DNA of 64,000 bases. Source: UBA1447 sp964612185. GTDB lineage: Bacteria; Bacillota; Clostridia; Oscillospirales; Acutalibacteraceae. Shown here in pieces: positions 8,436-17,387 of the stretch; positions within the stretch are counted from its first letter, which is position 1, and every line of letters starts with the position of its first letter. The position numbers were made by a program, and so were the translations under genes. Location: assembly GCA_964612185.1 (NCBI GenBank), contig CAZTCR010000001.1, positions 62,001 through 126,000 on the forward strand. Direction: 5' to 3'. Under the pieces are notes generated by a model. It was not told the origin of the DNA. It saw nothing but the letters and a program-made list of their open reading frames with translations, and did no database searches.

Positions 8436-9371
8436 CTAAATATTCGAATATGCTTTATTTCGAAGGATTGTAAAAACTTTTTTTAACTCTTCGATACCGT
8501 CATCCAGGGAATACTCCGGTCTCCAGCCTGTTGCCTCAAGCCTTGCATTGGAAACGATATAATCCCGCTTATCCGGGTCGGTACCGATGGGCGCTTCGAT
8601 ATAGACAAAAGAAGGAATGTGCTCCTTTATTTTTGCGCACAGCTCAAGTTTAGAAATATTTGCAGAGGAAAGACCGCAATTGTAGGGCAAACCTTTCATC
8701 CGTTCAAAATTGTCGATTGCAAACATAAAAGCATTGGCCACATCGCGAATGTGGATAAAGTTCCGCTTGAAATTTCCTTCAAATATAACGGCGGTTCGGT
8801 CATATACAGCGCGGTAAACAAAATCGTTAAGAAGCAGATCAATTCGCATCCTCGGCGAGGCGCCGAAAAGCGTGGCAAAGCGGAAAGTCAACGAGTTGCC
8901 TGCTTCAAGCACCGCCTTTTCCGCAAGAACTTTTGTCGTGCCATAGAGCGAAATCGGGTTCAGCGGAGTATCTTCCGTGCAGAAAATATCTTTATCGCCG
9001 ATACCGTATCCGCTGTTCGTGCAGGGATAAATAATTTTCTGCTCTTTTGTTCTTATTTTGAGCAGCAATTCGACCGCTTCGAGGTTGGTTGTCCTCGCGG
9101 CTGTTTTATCGGCGTCACAAAGGGGAAATCCGACAAGAGCGGCCAGGGGTAGGATATAATCCGCTCCGTCAATAGCGGATTTTAATGTTTCCTCTTCTCT
9201 GGCGTCTCCGCGGATAACATTAAAACCGGGATTTGGGCAGCAATCCATCAAGGTCAGCTGATTGAAATAAAAATTGTCAAGCACTGCCACCTTATGGCCG
9301 CGAGAAAGAAGCGCGGGAACTAAAACGGAGCCAATGTATCCGGCCCCGCCGGTGATCAAAATCTTACTCAT
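8436..9371 (-). CDS. NAD-dependent sugar-nucleotide epimerase/dehydratase (SDR)
   Basis: A 311-residue extended SDR protein. The Rossmann glycine motif GGAGYIGS is at residues 8-15 and the catalytic Y143-GTT-K147 follows NPISLYGTTK; a serine in CTNSGYG (about 120) completes the triad. The start is ATG at 9371, as AGGAG is 7 bases upstream and the protein then begins at the first beta strand. It overlaps the preceding kinase gene by 8 bases (ATGAGTAA), implying translational coupling. With the heptose kinase and guanylyltransferase-type genes, its likely substrate is a GDP-heptose or derivative; 4,6-dehydratase or epimerase activity cannot be told apart. Confidence 0.8.
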   Translation of the reverse strand: MSKILITGGAGYIGSVLVPALLSRGHKVAVLDNFYFNQLTLMDCCPNPGFNVIRGDAREEETLKSAIDGADYILPLAALVGFPLCDADKTAARTTNLEAVELLLKIRTKEQKIIYPCTNSGYGIGDKDIFCTEDTPLNPISLYGTTKVLAEKAVLEAGNSLTFRFATLFGASPRMRIDLLLNDFVYRAVYDRTAVIFEGNFKRNFIHIRDVANAFMFAIDNFERMKGLPYNCGLSSANISKLELCAKIKEHIPSFVYIEAPIGTDPDKRDYIVSNARLEATGWRPEYSLDDGIEELKKVFTILRNKAYSNI

Positions 9372-10353
9372 CCCCGGTCTCCTCCATGTAAAATATTTTA
9401 GCGCCTTCGTTTTCAAACTTAAACGGAACATGAAGAAGGCCGGATAACGATTCTTTTACGCTTTCGCGGTTCTTCTGCTCAACATAAAAAAGCATGAATC
9501 CGCCGCCGCCCGCGCCTAAAAGTTTTCCGCCGACAGCACCCGCTTCGATAGCCGTCGCGTAAGCATTGTCTACAAACTCGGTTGTGATTTTACCGGAAAG
9601 CGTGCGCTTGAGCATCCAGGTCTCATGGAGCAATTCCCCAAAACTGACCAAATTGCCGCTGCCGGACAGGATTCTTTCACCCTCATCGACCAAAGATTTC
9701 ATTGCGTGCAGCTGATTCAAACGGGCAGGAATGTTTTTAAGCTGATCTCTCGCGATTTCACCCGAAAGGTGGGTTAAGCCGGTGAAGAAAAGCATCAGAT
9801 TCTTTTGAAATTCGCTTTTACGGGTTACGGAGATGTCTACCGGGATGACCTCATACCCTTCGGCGCTGAAGTTAATGCGGTTGAGTCCGCCGAAAGCAGC
9901 TGCAAGCTGATCCTGCACACCGCCGTCCTCCTTGCAAAGCTGATGTTCAAGGAAGATAGATTCTTTCGCAAGCTGCATCTTTCCGGGTGATTCTCTATTG
10001 AAATGCCGCAGACCGTTGAGCAGCCCAACTGAAAAAGACGAACTTGCGCCTAACCCCGAGCGCGCGGGCAAATCAGCGTCATAAGAGATTGCCAAGTGAT
10101 CGGTTTTTAATAATTTTAATGCTTCCCGCACAACGGGATGTTCAACCTCGTCGGGGGAATTAAACCGCTCGATTTTAGAATAGGTCAGTTGGTTTTCATG
10201 CTCGAAAAACGGAGGCAAATTGCGGATGGTTATATAACAGTATTTATCGATCGTCGTTGATAAAACGCTGCCGCCGTATTTTTCGAAATACGGTTCAAAA
10301 TCGGTTCCTCCACCGAAAAAAGAAATTCGAAACGGCGTTCTGGAAATCAACAT
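9364..10353 (-). CDS. hddA: D-glycero-D-manno-heptose 7-phosphate kinase-type GHMP kinase
   Basis: A 329-residue GHMP kinase. The N-terminal motif SRTPFRISFFGGGTD is typical of the HddA branch, the ATP loop PARSGLGASSSF is at residues 96-107, and the C-terminal motif KLLGAGGGGFMLFY is near residue 285. HddA phosphorylates heptose 7-phosphate at C1 in GDP-heptose synthesis. It lies 17 bases after the HddC/GmhB-like fusion gene and overlaps the next epimerase gene. AAGGA is 8-9 bases upstream of the ATG. No gmhA isomerase is seen in the window. The family branch is fairly clear; the substrate is inferred. Confidence 0.82.
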   Translation of the reverse strand: MLISRTPFRISFFGGGTDFEPYFEKYGGSVLSTTIDKYCYITIRNLPPFFEHENQLTYSKIERFNSPDEVEHPVVREALKLLKTDHLAISYDADLPARSGLGASSSFSVGLLNGLRHFNRESPGKMQLAKESIFLEHQLCKEDGGVQDQLAAAFGGLNRINFSAEGYEVIPVDISVTRKSEFQKNLMLFFTGLTHLSGEIARDQLKNIPARLNQLHAMKSLVDEGERILSGSGNLVSFGELLHETWMLKRTLSGKITTEFVDNAYATAIEAGAVGGKLLGAGGGGFMLFYVEQKNRESVKESLSGLLHVPFKFENEGAKIFYMEETGDE

Positions 10354-10370
10354 ATGCTATTCCTTCAAAC

Positions 10371-11642
10371 TTATATATTACGATTGACAAAATCGAGCAG
10401 ATCTTTGTATTCGGGCGCAAGTACCGGGTTCTCATATGGTTTGCCGCTGTGAAGATACCCCACCGCGCAGCCCGCTGCCTTGCCGGCGAGAACATCTTTA
10501 ACATCATCCCCAACCATATAGGAAAGGGAGAGATCAATATTGTAATCCTTCGCAGCTTGAAAAATGAGGCCGGGCTTTGGTTTTCTGCACTCACATACCG
10601 TTTTGTACCGGGCGTTTTCACCTTTGTACCCTTCGTCGGGGTGGTGGGGACAAAAATAAATATCATCCAAAAAAGCCCCGTGTTCGCCTAATAGGTATTC
10701 AAGCCGGTTGTGAATCGCATCAAGCTCTTCAAAACTGCATTCGCCGCGGGCTATAACAGGCTGGTTTGTTATGACTATCGCAAGATATCCGCTTGTGTTT
10801 ATTTTTGCCACCGCTTCGGCGCTACTGTCAATCAGTTTAATACAAATTGGGTTCGTTATCAAGCCCTCATACTTGTTTATTGTGCCATCACGGTCAAGAA
10901 ATACCGCTTTTTGCTTGTTCTGCAAATTCTTCGCATTCACCTTGCCGGAAAGAAAATCATCGCAAACCTCTCTGTATCTTTTGGGTGTGCCCATGTCCTT
11001 GACATATTCCGGGGAGCTGTAAGCGTAAATACGGCCGGTGTCAAGCAGCGGAATCAAAACATCCTTGTCCAAGTCAAGTCTTGATACTACATGCAAACTG
11101 TTGAGAATCTGTGGGGAAAGTATATGGATGCCGGCATTCACCCGGTTTTTAAAGGCGGTTCGCTTATCGGTACGGCTGAGCCAACCTGTTATTTTGTTCC
11201 CTTCGTCCGTAATGATTATTTCGCTGTCAAAGGGATGATTGTTTGGGTGCGTTAAAACCGTTGCCAAAGCGTTTTTGCCGCGGTGAAAAGCCGCAAAACG
11301 ATTGAAGTCAATGTCAAACATGAGGTCACCGTTAATTAAAAGAAAATCCATAGAAAGTTTATCTTTTAATGCGATCAGCGCGCCCGCTGTTCCAAGAGGA
11401 ATGGATTCGTTATGATATTCGATGTTAACCGAAAACTTTTTACCATCGCCGAAATAGTCCCGTATCACATGGCCGAGGTGACCGGTGACGATGATGATAT
11501 CGCGGTATCCTTGCCTTGCAAGGCATTCGATTTGATGCTCTAAAATCGGCTTATCGGCAACGCTCAGCATTGATTTAGGTAATTCGCCTGAAACAGAAAC
11601 CATACGGGTTCCTTTGCCGCCTGCCATAATAACTGCTTTCAA
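10371..11642 (-). CDS. Fusion: heptose-1-P nucleotidyltransferase (HddC-like) and GmhB-like HAD phosphatase
   Basis: A 423-residue two-domain protein. Residues 1-235 are a nucleotidyltransferase with MAGGKGTRM (6-14), LPKSMLSV and LLINGDLMFD near 101-110. Residues 245-423 are a HAD phosphatase with catalytic FLDRDGTIN (D250, D252), the GmhB zinc loop (CPHH, then CEC) and GDDVKDV near the end. This joins two steps of GDP-D,D-heptose synthesis: dephosphorylation of heptose 1,7-bisphosphate and nucleotide transfer. Its neighbour supplies the kinase step between. GDP as the nucleotide is inferred from HddC similarity. Confidence 0.85.
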   Translation of the reverse strand: MKAVIMAGGKGTRMVSVSGELPKSMLSVADKPILEHQIECLARQGYRDIIIVTGHLGHVIRDYFGDGKKFSVNIEYHNESIPLGTAGALIALKDKLSMDFLLINGDLMFDIDFNRFAAFHRGKNALATVLTHPNNHPFDSEIIITDEGNKITGWLSRTDKRTAFKNRVNAGIHILSPQILNSLHVVSRLDLDKDVLIPLLDTGRIYAYSSPEYVKDMGTPKRYREVCDDFLSGKVNAKNLQNKQKAVFLDRDGTINKYEGLITNPICIKLIDSSAEAVAKINTSGYLAIVITNQPVIARGECSFEELDAIHNRLEYLLGEHGAFLDDIYFCPHHPDEGYKGENARYKTVCECRKPKPGLIFQAAKDYNIDLSLSYMVGDDVKDVLAGKAAGCAVGYLHSGKPYENPVLAPEYKDLLDFVNRNI

Positions 11643-11667
11643 AACGCGTTCTCCTTGGTTGATGTAT

Positions 11668-12555
11668 TCAAATATTGATCTTCAATTCCTTTAAACCAAC
11701 AGTTTCTTTGAACAGGCTGTTATCCATTAAACCGTTCAATGCGCGCTTTGCGAGGGAATCACAAATGAATGTTTCAGAAGAAACCGGGACGATCAGGTCC
11801 TCGGGCACTCCGAGTTTCTTTGCGAGCATTATTCCAAGATCAACTTTGGAAAGACGATCGTCCCCGCACAAATTCATTATTTTCGGTATTGTTTTTGCGG
11901 GATAATTTTCGCAAAGTGATATAATTGTATCCGCTATCGTACGGTAATCAAGGGAAGAACGCAGGGAATCATCAAATAAGTTCACCTTTTTCCCTTGCAG
12001 TAAATCCTCAGCTATTTTGTCAAAGAAATGTTTTTTCTTTCGGGACAGGCTTGGTCCAAACATATAAGGCAAACGCAAAACATGGTAGCCGCGGGTGTTG
12101 ACAAGGCACTCGGCCGCGGCTTTATGGGCGCCATACAGGCTTATCGGATTTAAAGAATCGCTTTCTCTAAAACGGTGGTCCGCAGCGCCTTCCCCATATA
12201 CACAGTCAGTGGAGGAAAAGAAAAAACAACGGATATTATCAACCATATTTAAAAAAGAGGCGAGCGCGGTGATGTTGACAGCCCAGGATGTTTTTGGGTT
12301 TTGTGCGATCAAATCAAGATTATGATATGCCGCAGTATAGATCAGTTTGCATGGTTCCCCTTGCCGGATGATGTCCGCTAAAACCTCAACATCCCTCACA
12401 GCGGTTATATCACACTTTATCGGAAAGACTCTTTCGTTTGTTTGCAATCCGTCCGTATCGCGGGCAGCGGCAATAATATTGTCGGAGGTATTATGGAAAA
12501 TTGATTGGATTAGATATGAGCCCAAAAAGCCGCTCGCGCCAATTACCGCATACAT
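11668..12555 (-). CDS. SDR sugar-nucleotide reductase/epimerase (RmlD-like)
   Basis: A 295-residue extended SDR protein beginning MYAVIGASGFLGS (glycine motif at 6-13), with FSSTDCVYG and the catalytic Y141-GAH-K145. The overall pattern resembles dTDP-4-keto-rhamnose reductase and related 4-reductases. The ATG at 12555 starts the first beta strand; an in-frame TTG at 12564 lies closer to the AAAGGGG site and could also serve. It is the second gene of the unit, 25 bases before the nucleotidyltransferase fusion. A 4-keto reduction of a heptose nucleotide would fit, but this is inference. Confidence 0.75.
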   Translation of the reverse strand: MYAVIGASGFLGSYLIQSIFHNTSDNIIAAARDTDGLQTNERVFPIKCDITAVRDVEVLADIIRQGEPCKLIYTAAYHNLDLIAQNPKTSWAVNITALASFLNMVDNIRCFFFSSTDCVYGEGAADHRFRESDSLNPISLYGAHKAAAECLVNTRGYHVLRLPYMFGPSLSRKKKHFFDKIAEDLLQGKKVNLFDDSLRSSLDYRTIADTIISLCENYPAKTIPKIMNLCGDDRLSKVDLGIMLAKKLGVPEDLIVPVSSETFICDSLAKRALNGLMDNSLFKETVGLKELKINI

Positions 12556-12656
12556 AAAAATCAAACGCCCCTTTACATATATTGATACGGATTGGTCTGA
12601 CACGGGATGTTTTTTGGTGTTAACCAAACCAGTTCTATAAATTCGGGATTGAGATG

Positions 12657-13859
12657 CTACCGTTTTCTATTGGGGCGTTGATTGAGATACCTTAGTCGCT
12701 TCGCAAAAGATTTCATCGATTTTTGTGCGACAGGCGCTGCCCGGGTGTTGAGAAAAGTATTTTTAATAATCCAGTCGTCTGCTTTCGCCTTTTCTTTTTG
12801 GGTGGCTTTCCATTTAAAAGGAACCATCCCGGTGGAGCAGTATCTGCAAAAATCGCGCGGCTTCTCGAACAATTCATTTATTTGCCATCCGTTGAGAGCG
12901 GTATGGTAAATATCAATCACTTCGTCCGTTTCATCAGCCGGATAATCTAAATCAAATGCTTTGTTCAACCGTGTAATATAGTATTGATGCGTACACGCCG
13001 CAAGATGACCGTTTGCCAGCGCATGGCAATGCGTGAAAATACAGTTGCTGAAAGATTTTTCCGGGGACTCGGCAGGTTTGGAGGAGAGCCCTCTGAAGAA
13101 CACCTTGATAGGCAAACTGAGATGATAGGAGACGCCCGCTTCGTCAAGAAGCTTTGCAATTATTTTCATTTTCTTTTGAGTCGGAGGGTAGTTGGAAATA
13201 TCAAAAGTGCAGTTGTATTGTCGAATGGCAGAAAGCTGTGATTTATCAAGGGTGGGAATCAGCAAACCGTTGCTGACCAATCGCATATCGCTGTCCGGAA
13301 AAACCTCGCGGGCTGTTCTCACAAAATCCATAAAATCGGGATTGAGCAGCGGTTCTCCTCCTTGCAGCCTGATTTTTCCGACTCCCCAAAAGAAATCCTT
13401 CAGCTTTTCCAAATCATTTCTGAAAAGGTGAATATCAGGGAAATGTCTGCCTTCCGCTAAATTTGAAAATTGAAAACAGCCTTTGCAATTCAGGTTACAG
13501 CTTTCGCTAAGCTCAATTTCAACATGATTTAACCGGGGCTTGCGGTTATCGATCGGAAAGATGCATTCGCTTACGGAAAGATTATCTTTGCCGATGTAAT
13601 GGGTATCCCACGGGCAAACATACAGATCAGTTATCGTGTTTTTATAAAAACTTTCGGTAATACTTTTTAAATCTTCGTTTTTATATGCCAAAACAATTTG
13701 TTTTCCCTCAATGGATTTAATAACTTTCGGCAGGTCAAGGGTTAATTGTCTGCCGGAAAAGATAAACAGCTCTGCATTGACTTGTTTAGCAGACAATGCG
13801 CCTTGCAGTTCTTGACATATCGTCTTATTATCTCCGAAAATTACGATGTTTTTGTTCAT
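12657..13859 (-). CDS. Radical SAM protein with SPASM-like C-terminus, copy 1
   Basis: A 400-residue protein. The 4Fe-4S site for SAM is C121-NLN-C125-KG-C128, followed by the GGEP motif in LQGGEPLLNPDF. The C-terminal half has cysteines in NCIFTHCHAL, AACTHQ and FCRYCSTG, as in SPASM/twitch domains that bind extra clusters. The first 100 residues form a separate domain containing CPWDTH. The C-terminus is strongly basic (RLRYLNQRPNRKR). It is first in the heptose-type unit, after a good promoter. A paralog lies at 53336. SPASM enzymes modify peptides or sugars (dehydrogenation, epimerisation, bond formation); the glycan setting favours a sugar substrate. Confidence 0.8.
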   Translation of the reverse strand: MNKNIVIFGDNKTICQELQGALSAKQVNAELFIFSGRQLTLDLPKVIKSIEGKQIVLAYKNEDLKSITESFYKNTITDLYVCPWDTHYIGKDNLSVSECIFPIDNRKPRLNHVEIELSESCNLNCKGCFQFSNLAEGRHFPDIHLFRNDLEKLKDFFWGVGKIRLQGGEPLLNPDFMDFVRTAREVFPDSDMRLVSNGLLIPTLDKSQLSAIRQYNCTFDISNYPPTQKKMKIIAKLLDEAGVSYHLSLPIKVFFRGLSSKPAESPEKSFSNCIFTHCHALANGHLAACTHQYYITRLNKAFDLDYPADETDEVIDIYHTALNGWQINELFEKPRDFCRYCSTGMVPFKWKATQKEKAKADDWIIKNTFLNTRAAPVAQKSMKSFAKRLRYLNQRPNRKR

Positions 13860-13973
13860 TCATTCAGCCCCGTTATATCAACAATGCAATCTCCTTTTTG
13901 GTATAATTGCACTCGTACTTCTTTATGACAAAATGATTTGCTTGAATAGGTAGATCAATAATTTGTTGCTGTA

Positions 13974-14002
13974 ATTATAACAATACAAGCTCGAATTTGC
14001 AA
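13974..14002 (-). promoter_or_regulatory. Promoter of the heptose-type unit
   Basis: TTGCAA (14002-13997) and a perfect TATAAT (13979-13974) are 17 bases apart on the minus strand. The leader to the radical SAM start codon is about 108 bases. Confidence 0.75.
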
Positions 14003-14116
14003 GTTTATCCAGAAAACCCACAGTACCGGCAGTCGGATTGAAACAGTATCATGTAAAAAATAGATTTAACGGGACCACCCGGACAAATCCAAGACGGTAC
14101 GGTATGCAAAACTTGG

Positions 14117-14145
14117 TTGAAAGATGGAGAGAAATAGTGCATAAT
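14117..14145 (+). promoter_or_regulatory. Promoter of the fucose pyrophosphorylase-type gene
   Basis: TTGAAA (14117-14122) and CATAAT (14140-14145) are 17 bases apart. A second weaker candidate, TTGAAA with TAGATT, lies about 80 bases further upstream. Confidence 0.6.
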
Positions 14146-14223
14146 GAGACAAAAGGTGAAAGTATTAGAAAACTATCAAGGTCAAACATTTAAAAAAGTG
14201 ATCGGCAAAGAGGTGAAGTTCAT

Positions 14224-15843
14224 TTGAGTCAATTTTCATCCGTGAATTCAATCGAAGGTTGTTTGGGTACAGCAGACAACAACTTCTCGGCACAACCCGG
14301 CAACTTTACTGCCGGATGGGATTATGTTATTGTTACAGCGTCCAATGAAGCGCAGGCATCGAGCTACCGGCAACAAATTAAATACAGGCTTGACAATGGG
14401 TTTTTGCAATCGGGACCTTGTTACTCCGTTTTGCCGGATCCCGAAGGCAAACGGATAGGGTCGGGAGGGGCAGCCTTTAATATCTTGAAGCATATTCGTG
14501 AAACCTCTAAAGATGAGGACTGTTTTTCAGGCAAACGAATTCTGGTGATCAACAGCGGCGGGGACAGTAAACGGATTCCGCAATATTCCGCTTGCGGCAA
14601 GATATTTTCGCCCGTTCCGAGAGAACTATCCGAAGGCGTCAGCGCTGCGCTATTTGACGAAATCATAAAATCCGTAGCCGAGCTGCCATCGCGATTGCCC
14701 GCCGGTATGCTGACGATTACAGGCGATATACTTCTTGTTTTCAATCCGCTTCTTGTTGATGTTGGCGAATTTGAAGCTGCCGCGATTTCTGTCAAAGAAA
14801 ACATTCTGATAGGCATAAATCATGGCGTATTCATACCCGGCGAGGCAGGAATTGTAAAAAAATTCATGCATAAATCATCGCTTGAAGATTTGGAAAAATA
14901 CGGAGCCAAGGACAGCGGCGGCAATGTGCATCTTGACACCGGCGCGATCTGGTTCGGGGTAAATGTTATCAATGATTTGTTTAAAATCATAACTCGCGAG
15001 GGTCAAGTGAGTGATGAGAAAATCGAAGCCTTCGTAAACGAAGAAACAAGGCTGTCTTTCTACGCGGATTTTGTTTATCCAATGGCGCGCGACTCTTCTC
15101 TTGACCGGTTTTATTTGGAAAAACCCGAAAACGGGTATACGGATGCATTGAGGTTCTGCCGCACGCAGATATGGGAAGCGTTGCATAAATATCCCATGAA
15201 ACTCGTTGACCTGTCGCCGGCGCATTTTATTCATTTCGGAACGACAATGGAATTGCTCCGCATGATGTCGGCGGATATTGAAAAATACGATTACCTTGGC
15301 TGGAAGCGGGCAGTCAATACCAACACGGTTACTACCGGCAGTTTCAACGCCAACAGCTCACAAATTGATTCGAACTCCAAAATCGGTGAAAACAGCTACA
15401 TTGAATACAGCTCGATTTTTCACTCGAAAATCGGCAGGAATTGCATCATTTCCAATATTACGGTTAATTCGGTTGAAATTCCGGACGATGTTGTTCTCCA
15501 CGGTTTGAAACAAAATGACGGTAAATATGTTGCCAGAATATATGGAATAAATGACGATCCAAAACTTGGGATGGAAGATGGCGGAACATTTCTTGGTGTG
15601 CCGATTCGCGATTTTCTGAAAGAACATGAATTGACAATTGCCGAGGTGTGGGACAGTGAACCTTCCAGCCTTTGGAACGCGAAACTTTACCTTAAATGCG
15701 ATTCCCTGCAACAGTCTTCTGCACATGCATTGAATCTTTGTAATAACGCTTCAAAAACTTGCGAAATAGGGCAGCGCGTGAGCTTAAAGCAAAGCTATGA
15801 AAACGCGGATATGGGTGATGTTTTCAAAATTAAGCAAAACTGA
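14224..15843 (+). CDS. Fucose-1-phosphate pyrophosphorylase-type protein (FKP N-terminal half)
   Basis: A 539-residue protein matching the nucleotidyltransferase half of the bifunctional FKP enzyme that makes GDP-L-fucose. Signatures are GSGGAAFN (79-86) and LVINSGGDSKRIPQYSACGK (107-126). A left-handed beta-helix-like repeat follows (about 375-430: SQIDSNSKIGENSYIEYSSI), as in FKP. The kinase half is absent here; two separate fucokinase-type kinases lie at 20716 and 31655. The TTG at 14224 has GAGGTGA 7 bases upstream. It is a single-gene unit with its own promoter and terminator. The sugar is likely fucose or a close relative; the nucleotide is inferred to be GTP. Confidence 0.8.
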   Translation: MSQFSSVNSIEGCLGTADNNFSAQPGNFTAGWDYVIVTASNEAQASSYRQQIKYRLDNGFLQSGPCYSVLPDPEGKRIGSGGAAFNILKHIRETSKDEDCFSGKRILVINSGGDSKRIPQYSACGKIFSPVPRELSEGVSAALFDEIIKSVAELPSRLPAGMLTITGDILLVFNPLLVDVGEFEAAAISVKENILIGINHGVFIPGEAGIVKKFMHKSSLEDLEKYGAKDSGGNVHLDTGAIWFGVNVINDLFKIITREGQVSDEKIEAFVNEETRLSFYADFVYPMARDSSLDRFYLEKPENGYTDALRFCRTQIWEALHKYPMKLVDLSPAHFIHFGTTMELLRMMSADIEKYDYLGWKRAVNTNTVTTGSFNANSSQIDSNSKIGENSYIEYSSIFHSKIGRNCIISNITVNSVEIPDDVVLHGLKQNDGKYVARIYGINDDPKLGMEDGGTFLGVPIRDFLKEHELTIAEVWDSEPSSLWNAKLYLKCDSLQQSSAHALNLCNNASKTCEIGQRVSLKQSYENADMGDVFKIKQN

Positions 15844-15861
15844 ACAGGAACGGTTGACTGC

Positions 15862-15905
15862 AACGGGCTTTCAAACTTACATGGTATAAAGTTTGAAAGC
15901 CCGTT
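15862..15905. terminator. Strong hairpin terminator between convergent units
   Basis: AACGGGCTTTCAAACTT (15862-15878) pairs perfectly over 17 bases with AAGTTTGAAAGCCCGTT (15889-15905), loop of 10. The T-run is short, but the stem separates convergent genes. Confidence 0.75.
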
Positions 15906-15988
15906 TAAAATTACCGATTGAACAGGGGTTTTATAGTTGCGCAAGAACAAGCAACGGGGCTTATCTCCGCGCTATTTTGCCTCCGGGA

Positions 15989-17266
15989 TTAACCGCCGCT
16001 TAAATTGCTGTAGGCTCGATTGTTAAAATATTCTGTAATCATTTTTTCCGTTACCTTGCGGTCTTTTATGAAAGAAAAAATGTCAGTGGCTGCTTGAGAG
16101 AAAGTCAGTGAGTTTGTAAAAATTACAATCAAAATCAGCAGCAGCAAGTGCCGCTCAAAAAAGTTCCCTATTATTTTTACAACTTTAACAACAGCCTCTT
16201 CTTTTGAATAGATAAAGTAAAAAATAAAGATAAACTGGTTATTTATGGCGGCTGCCCAATATCTATCCCAGTCATTTGCAATTATACCGGCAGGAACAAA
16301 GGCCAAGGGTGCTGCGGCACAAAGAATAAAAATAAATATAAGGAATTTATTTTCCGCATTTTTTATAGAAAGTTTCCAAACAGAAAGGAAAATGATGATT
16401 AGAGGCAAACTGAACGCAAGAAAGGCGGCACCAAGCGGCAAAGCATAACTTGCGGTGAAGGGGAGTACATATTCAAAGTACCATTCTTTGAAAGGCGCGA
16501 AAAAGCCGACATGCAGCATGGGAACGGAAGCACTGAAGTCGGTCTTACCCGAAAGATATTTTGCGAAGTCAACCGCGTTATCAAAAGGGAAAGAAGAAGG
16601 GACAAACTGAAAAAACATAAACAATGCGATCATTGAAAGGCAACTAATGCCAAAAACCGCGATACTCTTTAAGGAATACTTATTTTTATATACCTCATAG
16701 AGCATCAGAATTGCCAAGGCCGGCATATAGGTGCTCATATATCCTTGATGCAATGAAACCGCAACGGCGCACAGCGCGGGAACGGTCCAGCGAAGAACAG
16801 GTTTTTTTAATAAAACGAGTGCAAGCAGCGTGATGAATATCCAATAAACATCAAGACGCTCCGTATGCATACCAAGCAAGTAGGTGACAGACAAAGGTGA
16901 AGCCAAAAACAGCACAACAAAAATTATGGTTGAAGATCTCACCGATTCCCGGCTTTGGCGGATGATCACACCAAGCACAAGCGAAATCTGAATGGCCAAA
17001 ATCAGGAACGATACGGAAGCAATCGCGTAAATCAACCGGCTCGTTATTTTGTCCGTAAACAAAGAAATAATCGAACCGATCATCGATTGGGGGTTGAAAC
17101 CGAACTCGTATGTAAGCAGGTATGCCGTTCTGGTGTTTGAATCTCCGAGTATATCATAGGTTAAGATCACAAATTGAGCAAGCAGAAAGGCAAATATTAT
17201 GAATTCATAATACCCTGCGCGTTGATATTTCATTTCAACCAAACGGTTCGTTTTTTGCTTTGCCAA
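15989..17266 (-). CDS. Polytopic membrane protein, family A, copy 1
   Basis: A protein of about 425 residues with roughly ten hydrophobic segments and no known domain that I recognise. It belongs to a five-member family in this window. Shared marks are R-L-D in HTERLDVYW, HQGYMSTYMPALAI, and DWDRYWAAAINNQFIFIF near the C-terminus followed by SKE. It is the most diverged in the first loop: NPQSMIGS replaces the P-R-A-F-I-G-S of its relatives. TTG at 17266 fits the AAAGGTGA site better than GTG at 17275. It is last in the minus-strand block. Acceptor-side glycosyltransferase (GT-C or polymerase-like) is a guess from topology and context. Confidence 0.7.
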   Translation of the reverse strand: MAKQKTNRLVEMKYQRAGYYEFIIFAFLLAQFVILTYDILGDSNTRTAYLLTYEFGFNPQSMIGSIISLFTDKITSRLIYAIASVSFLILAIQISLVLGVIIRQSRESVRSSTIIFVVLFLASPLSVTYLLGMHTERLDVYWIFITLLALVLLKKPVLRWTVPALCAVAVSLHQGYMSTYMPALAILMLYEVYKNKYSLKSIAVFGISCLSMIALFMFFQFVPSSFPFDNAVDFAKYLSGKTDFSASVPMLHVGFFAPFKEWYFEYVLPFTASYALPLGAAFLAFSLPLIIIFLSVWKLSIKNAENKFLIFIFILCAAAPLAFVPAGIIANDWDRYWAAAINNQFIFIFYFIYSKEEAVVKVVKIIGNFFERHLLLLILIVIFTNSLTFSQAATDIFSFIKDRKVTEKMITEYFNNRAYSNLSGG

Positions 17267-17387
17267 GGCGCTCACCTTTCCGGATAATGTTGCGACGGGT
17301 CATGGTTAGGGTGGCTGATACTGAATTGTTTGCAGATAAAAAATATTACAGACATACAAAAAACAGACCACCCCACCCCATTAACTG

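Larger units (their letters stand above)
13860..14223. other. Divergent intergenic regulatory region
   Basis: This 364-base region separates two divergent units. It holds a minus-strand promoter, a plus-strand promoter and about 110 and 72 bases of leader. I see no gene in it; the 27-codon reading frame starting at 14144 has its ATG inside the -10 element of the plus promoter. Confidence 0.7.

Noticed and set aside
14144..14227. A 27-codon reading frame just before the pyrophosphorylase-type gene, overlapping its start
   Set aside because: Its ATG lies within the -10 element of the mapped promoter, so the transcript would not contain it, and it has no homolog that I recognise.
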